Below are positions 1 to 5,460 of a stretch of 6,058 bases of DNA, piece by piece; the first letter of the stretch is position 1; every line of letters starts with the position of its first letter. Under the pieces are notes generated by a model, which saw only the letters and a list, made by a program, of their open reading frames with translations, did not search any database and had not been told where the DNA came from. The stretch covers positions 1 to 6,058 of the forward strand of contig CANBSM010000060.1 of NCBI GenBank assembly GCA_947372155.1, in the 5' to 3' direction. The DNA is from Burkholderiaceae bacterium. Lineage in GTDB: Bacteria > Pseudomonadota > Gammaproteobacteria > Burkholderiales > Burkholderiaceae. Position numbers and translations under genes: made by a program.

Positions 1-180
<180 letters not shown>

Positions 181-204
181 CCAAATCATTTACTAGATAC
201 CGCT

Positions 205-2661
205 ATGCAATTTTCTGAATCTTGGCTTCGTCAGTATGTAAATCCATCGCTTGATAGTGATGCGCTTGGTCATGCGATGACCATGGCGGGTTTAGAGGTT
301 GAAGAACAGTATTCAGTAGCGCCCGCATTTACGAAGATCGTGATTGCGCAGATTTTATCTGCTGAGCAACATCCCGATGCCGACCGTTTGCGTGTTTGCA
401 AAGTGGACGCTGGTACGGGCCAAGAATTACAAATCGTTTGTGGTGCGCCTAATGCGCGTGCTGGCATTAAGATTCCTTGCGCCATGGTTGGTGCTGAATT
501 GCCTCCTGCTGAAGCCGGCGGCAAGCCATTCATGATCAAAGTAGGTAAGCTACGCGGTGTTGAAAGCCAAGGCATGTTGTGCTCTGGCCGTGAGCTCGGT
601 CTGGGTGATGATCACGAAGGCATCTTAGAGTTGGCTGCAGACGCACCAGTTGGCAAAGATATTCGTGAGTATTTAGATCTTGATGATCAAATCTTTGTTA
701 TTAAGTTAACTCCGAATAAAGCCGATTGCCTGTCATTAATGGGTATGGCAAGAGAAGTTTCCGCCATTACTGGTGCTGCGCTCTGTGCGCCCAAGTGGAC
801 GCCACCAGCAGTATCGATTGACGACAAGCGCAAAGTTACCGTAGAAGATAAAGAACTCTGTGGACGTTTTGCTGGTCGCGTGATTCGTGGTGTTAATCCG
901 CAGGCTAAAACGCCCGAGTGGATTGTGCAGCGTTTATCCCGCGCAGGTCAAAGAAGTATTTCTGCATTAGTAGACCTTTCTAACTATGTGATGTTAGAAA
1001 TGGGTCAGCCTACCCATGTATTTGATATTGATAAATTGAATGGCGATATCACTGTACGTTGGGCTAAAGCGGGCGAAACGCTTGAATTATTAAATGGTCA
1101 AACAGTAATTTTGCAAGGGCCGGATTCTGCAGGCAAGATGCAGGATGCTGGCGTAGTTGCAGATCAAAATGGTCCTGTAGCACTCGCAGGCATCATGGGC
1201 GGCAATCATTGCGCCGTATCTGATGACACTAAGAATATCTACGTTGAGGCTGCTTACTGGTTACCATCAGCTATTCAGGGACGCGCACGTCGCTTTAACT
1301 TCAGCACGGATGCAGCCCATCGTTTTGAGCGCGGTGTAGATCCACAAAACACAGTGAATTGCCTGGAGTATCTCAGTGCCTTGATTATTGAAGTCTGCGG
1401 TGGTCAAGCTGGACCAGTGGATGATCAAGTCTTAAATGTGCCAGAGCGTAAGCTAGTCAAAATGCGTTTAGCCAGGGCTCAAAAGGTCATTGGTATTCCG
1501 CTGACAAGCGAAATTGTTGCTGATGTATTTAAGCGTCTCGGCTTTGAGTTCAAGCAAGAGGGCGATGCTTTTGTTGTGACGCCTCCAAGCTATCGTTTTG
1601 ATATTGAAATTGAAGAAGATTTGATCGAAGAAGTCGCACGTATGTACGGCTTTGAAAATATTCCCGATCAACCACCGGTTTCTTCATTAAAGATGAGTGC
1701 TAAAGCAGAAGCAAAGCGTGGTGTTCATTTATTGCGCCAGCGTTTAGCTCTCCAGGGTTATCAAGAGGCTGTTAATTTTGGCTTCACCGATCTCGAAAGT
1801 GAGCAACGTCTCGCGGGTGCACAGGAACAAGACCTCATTAAGGTCCTTAATCCGATTGCAAATCAGTATGGCGTCATGCGCAGCACATTGTGGGGTGGTC
1901 TGCTAGGCAATCTCAGGGCTAATTTGAACCGCGGAGCAGGGCGTGTACGTCTATTTGAGACTGGCCGCGTATTTAAGCGTGACGCGAATATTCAAGAAGA
2001 AGCTGGCAAAGTGGCCGGCTTTCATCAGCCGCAAAAAATTGGCGGCCTTGCTTATGGTTCTTTCGTTCCCGAGCAATGGGCCAATGCAACGCGTGCGGTA
2101 GATTTCTTTGATGTGAAGGGTGATCTTGAACGTGTTTTAGATCCCCTACATTTTGTTACTGAAGCTGCACAGCACCCAGCATTACATCCAGGTCGCTGTG
2201 CGAAGATATTCTTGACTGTAGCCAAGAATCGCATTGAAGTGGGATTCATTGGAGAGTTACATCCAGGCTTGCAACAAGCGTATGAGTTGCCACAAGCGCC
2301 GGTGTTGTTTGAATTGGATTTAGATCCTATCCGTGAACTTGGTCTACCTATGCCTGAGGAGTTGAGTAAATTTCCTGCAGTGCAGCGCGATTTAGCTTTG
2401 GTAGTAAAGCAATCCGTCTCGGCACAGTCCTTATTGGATGCAATGTTATTTAGCAAGCAACACTTTGTACGCAATATTGAACTCTTTGATGAGTTCAAGC
2501 CTAAGGCTGGATCTAGCAGTATGGCGGATGATGAGAAGAGTCTGGCTTTCCGGGTAACTCTGTTAAACCCTAATGAAACATTGCAAGATCCCCAAATTGA
2601 TGCAGTAATGGCTACATTATTGGGTGCGGTTGAGAAAAAGTGCGCAGCCCGTTTGCGCTAG
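205..2661 (+). CDS. pheT: Phenylalanyl-tRNA synthetase beta subunit
   Basis: This is a complete 818-residue beta subunit, slightly longer than the roughly 795 residues of E. coli PheT. It pairs with PheS; the beta subunit binds tRNA-Phe and hydrolyses mischarged Tyr-tRNA. Visible domains in order: an N-terminal segment (MQFSESWLRQYVNP, AMTMAGLEVEE); an EMAP II-like tRNA-binding fold at about 40-150 (HPDADRLRVCKVD, IVCGAPN, GVESQGMLCS); the B3/B4 editing region at about 220-395 (GQPTHVFDIDKLNG, STDAAHRFERGVDP); a B5 domain at about 413-488 with the acidic RFDIEIEEDLIEEVARMYG segment; the catalytic-like core at about 500-700; and a ferredoxin-fold anticodon-binding domain at about 722-818, starting KFPAVQRDLALVVK. 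The start is fixed by similarity of the first residues to E. coli PheT. No good Shine-Dalgarno sequence precedes it, so translation may be coupled to pheS 24 bases upstream. No truncation or missing domain is seen. Confidence 0.98.
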   Translation: MQFSESWLRQYVNPSLDSDALGHAMTMAGLEVEEQYSVAPAFTKIVIAQILSAEQHPDADRLRVCKVDAGTGQELQIVCGAPNARAGIKIPCAMVGAELPPAEAGGKPFMIKVGKLRGVESQGMLCSGRELGLGDDHEGILELAADAPVGKDIREYLDLDDQIFVIKLTPNKADCLSLMGMAREVSAITGAALCAPKWTPPAVSIDDKRKVTVEDKELCGRFAGRVIRGVNPQAKTPEWIVQRLSRAGQRSISALVDLSNYVMLEMGQPTHVFDIDKLNGDITVRWAKAGETLELLNGQTVILQGPDSAGKMQDAGVVADQNGPVALAGIMGGNHCAVSDDTKNIYVEAAYWLPSAIQGRARRFNFSTDAAHRFERGVDPQNTVNCLEYLSALIIEVCGGQAGPVDDQVLNVPERKLVKMRLARAQKVIGIPLTSEIVADVFKRLGFEFKQEGDAFVVTPPSYRFDIEIEEDLIEEVARMYGFENIPDQPPVSSLKMSAKAEAKRGVHLLRQRLALQGYQEAVNFGFTDLESEQRLAGAQEQDLIKVLNPIANQYGVMRSTLWGGLLGNLRANLNRGAGRVRLFETGRVFKRDANIQEEAGKVAGFHQPQKIGGLAYGSFVPEQWANATRAVDFFDVKGDLERVLDPLHFVTEAAQHPALHPGRCAKIFLTVAKNRIEVGFIGELHPGLQQAYELPQAPVLFELDLDPIRELGLPMPEELSKFPAVQRDLALVVKQSVSAQSLLDAMLFSKQHFVRNIELFDEFKPKAGSSSMADDEKSLAFRVTLLNPNETLQDPQIDAVMATLLGAVEKKCAARLR

Positions 2662-2706
2662 GTTTAATATTAGCCATAAATCAAATAATTACAGAAGAGA
2701 CTTGCG

Positions 2707-3030
2707 ATGACTGAATTGATTTCTAACGATACCGTTACCAAGAATGAGCTATCCGAAGCTCTTTTTGATCAAGTTGGACTAAATAAGCGTGAAGCAAAAG
2801 ATATGATCGATGCCTTCTTTGATCGTATTGGTCAATCTCTTGAAGCGGGTGTAGAAGTGAAGATTTCCGGTTTCGGTAATTTCCAGTTGCGCAATAAATC
2901 GGCTCGTCCTGGCCGAAATCCAAAGACAGGTCAAATGATTCCGATTGCTGCTAGACGCGTAGTAACATTTCACGCAAGTCAAAAGCTTAAAGATGTAGTG
3001 GAGTCACATGCTCGAGAAAACCGAGTTTGA
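2707..3030 (+). CDS. ihfA: Integration host factor alpha subunit
   Basis: This 107-residue protein is the alpha subunit of IHF, the heterodimeric nucleoid protein that bends DNA by about 160 degrees at specific sites and helps transcription, replication initiation and recombination. It has the complete HU/IHF fold. Key parts are [20 protein letters not shown] (helices), [12 protein letters not shown] at 51-62, and the DNA-binding arm RPGRNPKTG at 67-75. Pro72 matches the intercalating proline 65 of E. coli IhfA, and [11 protein letters not shown] follows. The arm sequence and ITARRVVTF-like segment point to the alpha subunit rather than HU. It has about eight extra N-terminal residues compared with E. 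coli. A purine-rich GAAGAGA at 2694-2700 is a plausible ribosome binding site. The pheT-ihfA order is also found in E. coli (pheST-himA). The downstream regulator gene starts inside its last codons. Confidence 0.97.
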   Translation: MTELISNDTVTKNELSEALFDQVGLNKREAKDMIDAFFDRIGQSLEAGVEVKISGFGNFQLRNKSARPGRNPKTGQMIPIAARRVVTFHASQKLKDVVESHARENRV

Positions 3031-3358
3031 TGCAAGCTCAGCACTGCTGAGCTCTCAACTTCCCCCGATACCTGCTAAGCGCTATTTCACAATTGGTGAA
3101 GTAGCCGATCTTTGTGGCGTTCGCTCACACGTTCTTCGTTATTGGGAGCAGGAGTTTGATCAACTCAGCCCCCAAAAGCGCCGCGGTAATCGTCGCTACT
3201 ATCAGCATCATGAAGTGGTTCTCATTAGAAAAATTCGCTCCCTTCTCTATGAAGAGGGCTTTACGATTAGTGGCGCCCGCAATCGACTGGAAGAAGCCCG
3301 TGGCGATCTGCGTCTGCGTGAAGAATTGCAAGCCGTTCTACAAATTCTCTCTAAATAG
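3008..3358 (+). CDS. Small MerR-family transcriptional regulator
   Basis: This 116-residue protein has one recognisable domain, a MerR-type winged helix-turn-helix at about residues 26-95: [25 protein letters not shown], then [38 protein letters not shown]. The remaining 20 residues ([16 protein letters not shown]) look helical and could be a short dimerisation helix. No cysteine-based metal site or drug-binding domain follows, so it lacks a visible sensor. The start ATG at 3008 overlaps the end of ihfA by 23 bases and has GGAG at 3000-3003 four bases upstream, which supports this start and translational coupling. To my knowledge a small MerR-like gene after ihfA is common in Burkholderiales. 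Its regulatory target is not known to me and cannot be read from the sequence. The N-terminal 25 residues, including the Ser/Pro-rich part, look variable. Confidence 0.9.
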   Translation: MLEKTEFDASSALLSSQLPPIPAKRYFTIGEVADLCGVRSHVLRYWEQEFDQLSPQKRRGNRRYYQHHEVVLIRKIRSLLYEEGFTISGARNRLEEARGDLRLREELQAVLQILSK

Positions 3359-3362
3359 TTAC

Positions 3363-3371
3363 TGATACAAT
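3363..3371 (+). promoter_or_regulatory. Extended -10 promoter for tRNA-Pro
   Basis: TGATACAAT reads as TGn followed by TACAAT, an extended -10 element with five of six consensus bases. It starts 5 bases after the stop codon of the MerR-like gene. Transcription would begin at about 3378, some 6 bases before the mature tRNA 5' end at 3384, which is a suitable short leader. No good -35 hexamer lies 16-18 bases upstream (AATTCT at 3343-3348), but extended -10 promoters can work without one. The tRNA could also be read through from the ihfA-merR transcript. Confidence 0.5.
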
Positions 3372-3383
3372 TTTGTCTTTCGT

Positions 3384-3460
<77 letters not shown>

Positions 3461-3497
3461 TTCAAACTCATCCCACTATCTCTAAAGCACCACTTCC

Positions 3498-3911
3498 ATG
3501 ACAAGCGATACAAAACCCGTTGAATACTTTGGCTTAAAGATTCCTTTTTTGGCGCATTTAGGCGTGGTGCCCGAGTATGCAAAAGATGGCAAGTCCCGAA
3601 TTAGCTTGGACCTTAAGCCCGAGTATGAGAATAGCTTTGGCATCGCTCATGGCGGCGTGATCATGACCCTGTTGGATTTTGCGATGGGAGCTGCAGCTAG
3701 AAGTATTTCTGACGTTCCCTTGGGGGCTATGACTATTGATATGTCGGTCAGCTTTCTACGTCCCAGCATCGGCAAAATCGTGGTGGAGGGCACCATACTT
3801 AAGCCAGGCAAAACAATTAATTACTGCGAAGCTATTGTTTTGAATGAAGCGGGGGAGATAACCGCTAAATCCAGTGGTACATTTATGTTGAGAAAATCCA
3901 CTGCACCTTAA
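3498..3911 (+). CDS. PaaI-family hotdog-fold thioesterase
   Basis: This 137-residue protein belongs to the PaaI/YdiI-like hotdog thioesterases, small cytoplasmic enzymes that hydrolyse acyl-CoA thioesters and act as dimers or tetramers. The diagnostic segment is NSFGIAHGGVIMTLLDFAMGAAA at about residues 45-67. His51-Gly-Gly lies at the start of the central helix, and Asp60 sits where PaaI enzymes have their catalytic acid. The beta strands AMTIDMSVSFLRPS, KIVVEGTILKPGKTINYCEAIVLN and ITAKSSGTFMLRK complete the fold. The length is normal for the family. The substrate cannot be told from the sequence. No Shine-Dalgarno sequence is evident before the ATG, although no other start fits better. It begins 37 bases after the tRNA and no terminator is seen between them, so it may be transcribed from the tRNA promoter. 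Confidence 0.88.
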   Translation: MTSDTKPVEYFGLKIPFLAHLGVVPEYAKDGKSRISLDLKPEYENSFGIAHGGVIMTLLDFAMGAAARSISDVPLGAMTIDMSVSFLRPSIGKIVVEGTILKPGKTINYCEAIVLNEAGEITAKSSGTFMLRKSTAP

Positions 3912-4022
3912 TTAATCATAGTATTTATAATGATTATGTCATTTATTAACCTTTATTAAGTTAACACTAATAAATATAGGCTAATAATTTAAATAATATA
4001 TATCTCTTGATTTATTAATGTA

Positions 4023-4028
4023 TATAAT
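4023..4028 (+). promoter_or_regulatory. Candidate -10 box of the H-NS-family gene
   Basis: TATAAT matches the sigma-70 -10 consensus exactly and lies 63 bases before the start codon. The position 17 bases upstream (ATATCT, 4000-4005) is a poor -35. TTGATT at 4007-4012 is too close. In DNA this AT-rich, a chance match is quite possible. Confidence 0.35.
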
Positions 4029-4047
4029 AATCTCCTAATATGGCTTA

Positions 4048-4060
4048 TATAGGCCCTATA
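4048..4060. repeat. Palindrome TATAGG-C-CCTATA upstream of the H-NS-family gene
   Basis: A perfect inverted repeat with 6-base arms and a single central C, located 31 bases before the start codon and about 20 bases after the candidate -10 box. An operator is one possible role. The right arm together with the following bases reads CCCTATAAA (4054-4062), a 9-mer that recurs in both orientations in the regulator-sucA intergenic region. Confidence 0.5.
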
Positions 4061-4091
4061 AAACAACCCATTATTCGGAGAGTAAAACAGT

Positions 4092-4376
4092 ATGTCTTCT
4101 TATAAAGAGCTTTTAGCCCAACGCGAGCAGCTAGATAAACAGATTAAAGAAGCGATTGCCCACGAAAAGGCGGATGGTATTGCCAAGGCAAAGGCGATTA
4201 TTGAGCAGTACGGATTAGCAGCTTCCGATCTATTTAGCCGTAAAGCCGGTGTAAAGAGCTCTGGCGGTAAAGTGGCCCCTAAATACCGCAATCCCTCTAC
4301 AGGCGAAACTTGGACCGGTCGTGGTAAGGCTCCAAAGTGGATTGAGGGCAGGGATCGTAGTAGCTATTTGATCTAA
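4092..4376 (+). CDS. H-NS-family nucleoid-associated protein
   Basis: This 94-residue protein is a short betaproteobacterial H-NS-type nucleoid protein, which would oligomerise on AT-rich DNA and silence or organise it. The N-terminal half (about 1-40, SSYKELLAQREQLDKQIKEAIAHEKADGIAKAKAII) is predicted helical or coiled coil and fits the oligomerisation part. The C-terminal DNA-binding motif is unmistakable: YRNPSTGETWTGRGKAPKW at 65-83, whose RGK loop corresponds to the minor-groove-binding QGR loop of E. coli H-NS. The tail EGRDRSSYLI is typical of the Burkholderiales versions as I recall them. GGAGAG at 4077-4082 supports the start. It stands alone, between an AT-rich upstream region and a strong terminator. 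I leave the symbol empty because these bacteria usually carry several paralogues. Confidence 0.93.
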   Translation: MSSYKELLAQREQLDKQIKEAIAHEKADGIAKAKAIIEQYGLAASDLFSRKAGVKSSGGKVAPKYRNPSTGETWTGRGKAPKWIEGRDRSSYLI

Positions 4377-4403
4377 GTACCTATTTTCATTGATTTTATT
4401 AAC

Positions 4404-4432
4404 AAGGCCGCTCTTGAGCGGCCTTATTGTTT
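4404..4432 (+). terminator. Rho-independent terminator after the H-NS-family gene
   Basis: AAGGCCGCTC (4404-4413) and GAGCGGCCTT (4416-4425) are perfectly complementary, forming a GC-rich stem of nine pairs closed by a CTTG tetraloop. It is followed by TTATTGTTT. It starts 27 bases after the H-NS-family stop codon. The minus-strand regulator gene ends 36 bases to the right, so the same hairpin may stop both converging transcripts, although the U-tract on the minus strand is weaker. Confidence 0.88.
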
Positions 4433-4461
4433 CACTCTACAGCTAGCTCTAGATTCATTTT

Positions 4462-5160
4462 TTAGGCACACTTCCTAGCTAAAGCCTCCACAAATAGGGG
4501 TTCCAATAGTTCATGCCGGCTTCCCTGGGACCAAGAGCCCTCTGCCTCTGGGTTTGTGGCTGGATAGCCAATGATCAGTGGATTTAAATCAATTAAGCCA
4601 TTTTCGAGCTCCTTTTTAATACTTTCGCTTAAAGGGTGTTTGCCGCCAGAATTCTCATCAGCTAACGCAACCACACCAGGGTGCAGTTTGATGAAACCTT
4701 CATCCACTAGAATAGGTATGCGCTGTGTGTCCTTGTTTTTGCTCAAATAATGGATTAAGTGAACCTGCTCTACGGGTGGAATAAGAGCGTCTAAAAAGAT
4801 CAAGTCCGGCGCAATGGAGACAGCCTTCATTAAGCCCTCCAGGCTATCTACCGCCATTTCCATGTCCACTTTTAACTGCCAATCGGCGATAGATTCTAAT
4901 AATTCTTGGCCATTCTCGGATCTTCTAAAGATGCCCATGGCAATACAGTTTTGTGTGGTCTTTTGCCGCATAGCCCTTTTTCTGCGCTGTAACTGTTGCT
5001 CTAAAGAGCTTGCCAATATACGTCTGTGGCCGCCACGGGTTTTCCAAGCAATGAGTTCGCCTAATTCCACCATTTTCTGAACCGTGCCCAAGGAAACCTG
5101 CAAAATCTTGGCGCTTTGACGGGTGCTGAGATATTCCGTTTCTGGGGTAATTGATATCAT
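4462..5160 (-). CDS. Excisionase/MerR-type HTH fused to a degenerate receiver domain
   Basis: This 232-residue protein joins two regulatory modules. Residues 9-60 form an excisionase/MerR-like helix-turn-helix with a wing (EYLSTRQSAKILQVSLGTVQKM, then KTRGGHRRI), expected to bind DNA. Residues about 70-185 resemble a response-regulator receiver. PDLIFLDALIPPVEQVHLIHYL places Asp124 at the phosphoacceptor position, RIPILV fits strand 4, and GGKHPLSESIKKEL could carry the conserved lysine (Lys174). The acidic pair normally found after strand 1 is absent (CIAMGIFRRSENGQ), so phosphorylation is doubtful. The last 45 residues are unassigned. No histidine kinase gene is nearby. The start ATG has only a weak AAGGGA three bases upstream. 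The gene is divergent from sucA across 299 bases of repeat-rich DNA, so autoregulation or control of sucA is a fair guess, not shown. HTH type is confident; receiver assignment less so. Confidence 0.8.
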   Translation of the reverse strand: MISITPETEYLSTRQSAKILQVSLGTVQKMVELGELIAWKTRGGHRRILASSLEQQLQRRKRAMRQKTTQNCIAMGIFRRSENGQELLESIADWQLKVDMEMAVDSLEGLMKAVSIAPDLIFLDALIPPVEQVHLIHYLSKNKDTQRIPILVDEGFIKLHPGVVALADENSGGKHPLSESIKKELENGLIDLNPLIIGYPATNPEAEGSWSQGSRHELLEPLFVEALARKCA

Positions 5161-5272
5161 ATTTCCCTTAATTTCATTTAATTGTTTGAAGATTTAGAGA
5201 ATAAAAATCAAAATCATTTGAATCTGTCGGCAAACCTTTAAAGCAGGGTAGGAAAGTTCTTATTAATTTACT

Positions 5273-5304
5273 TTTATAGGGAAATACCCCCAAATCCCTA
5301 TAAA
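5273..5304. repeat. Inverted repeat TTTATAGGG-N14-CCCTATAAA, possible operator
   Basis: The arms at 5273-5281 and 5296-5304 are perfectly complementary over 9 bases, with centres 23 bases apart, about two helical turns. Smaller nested and adjacent repeats lie in the same place: GGG-AAATA-CCC (5279-5289), TCCCT-N7-AGGGA (5295-5311) and AGGG-AAAG-CCCT (5307-5318). The cluster sits between two divergent genes and just upstream of the candidate sucA promoter, so a protein-binding operator is more likely than a terminator; there is no U-tract. The binding protein is unknown; the adjacent HTH-receiver protein is the obvious candidate. Confidence 0.55.
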
Positions 5305-5339
5305 TCAGGGAAAGCCCTTTAAGTATCAGTGGTCATTCG

Positions 5340-5348
5340 TGTTAAATT
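5340..5348 (+). promoter_or_regulatory. Candidate extended -10 element of sucA
   Basis: TGTTAAATT reads as TGn plus TAAATT, four of six matches to the -10 consensus, in a context where an extended -10 would help. Transcription would start near 5355 and give a leader of about 105 bases. No good -35 was seen (TTAAGT at 5319-5324 matches three of six with an 18-base spacer). Confidence 0.3.
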
Positions 5349-5374
5349 ACACCTGTAGCAACAGTATTCGCACA

Positions 5375-5460
5375 GATCAATTCGCCAAACGGTAGAGCCG
5401 TGTAACGAATGGTTTTAACCACAGTTTTTATTCGGGAAACCCGATGAAAGGTGAGCATCA
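5375..5460 (+). ncRNA. Structured sucA leader, probable sucA RNA motif (cis-regulatory)
   Basis: The sequence just before sucA can form consecutive hairpins. ATTCG (5380-5384) pairs with CGAAT (5406-5410) around an inner stem ACGG (5389-5392)/CCGT (5398-5401). TGGT (5410-5413) can pair with ACCA (5418-5421). TCGGG (5432-5436) pairs with CCCGA (5440-5444) across an AAA loop. Alternatively, GATG (5443-5446) pairs with CATC (5456-5459), putting the Shine-Dalgarno sequence AAAGGTG (5447-5453) in the loop. The sucA RNA motif is a published conserved structure found in the 5' leaders of sucA in Burkholderiales, part of which overlaps the ribosome binding site; position and lineage fit here. I could not align it to the consensus, so boundaries are approximate. 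Its ligand or signal is, as far as I know, not established. Confidence 0.65.

Larger units (their letters stand above)
3912..4091. promoter_or_regulatory. Very AT-rich upstream region of the H-NS-family gene
   Basis: This gap of 180 bases is strikingly AT-rich; by my count 3961-4020 holds only 9 G or C in 60. It has many A/T tracts and TpA steps, the kind of DNA that H-NS-type proteins prefer, so autoregulation of the following gene is a reasonable inference. A perfect TATAAT lies at 4023-4028, with TG two bases before it, but no well-spaced -35 was found. The ribosome binding site GGAGAG is at 4077-4082, nine bases before the ATG. No convincing terminator for the upstream thioesterase gene was seen here. 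Confidence 0.6.
5161..5459. promoter_or_regulatory. Divergent intergenic region between HTH-receiver gene and sucA
   Basis: This gap of 299 bases contains no gene I can support. Reading towards sucA, 5161-5270 is AT-rich and should include the minus-strand promoter, which I could not place with confidence. The inverted-repeat cluster is at 5273-5318, a candidate sucA promoter at 5340-5348 and a structured leader at about 5375-5459. The layout is that of a shared control region for two divergent genes. Confidence 0.6.

Noticed and set aside
2052..2498. 148-codon minus-strand open frame inside pheT
   Set aside because: It is fully antisense to a strongly conserved synthetase gene, and its Ser/Cys/Lys-rich translation has no recognisable domain.
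4441..4453. Adjacent GCTAGC and TCTAGA sites, looking like a cloning scar
   Set aside because: Two six-base palindromes next to each other can arise by chance, and the flanks are continuous natural sequence.
4814..5080. 88-codon plus-strand open frame inside the HTH-receiver gene
   Set aside because: It is antisense to a frame with clear domains, and the translation resembles nothing known to me.
5432..5444. TCGGG-AAA-CCCGA as a transcription terminator
   Set aside because: The stem has only five pairs and is followed by GATGAAAGG, not by a run of T. It fits a leader structure near the ribosome binding site better.
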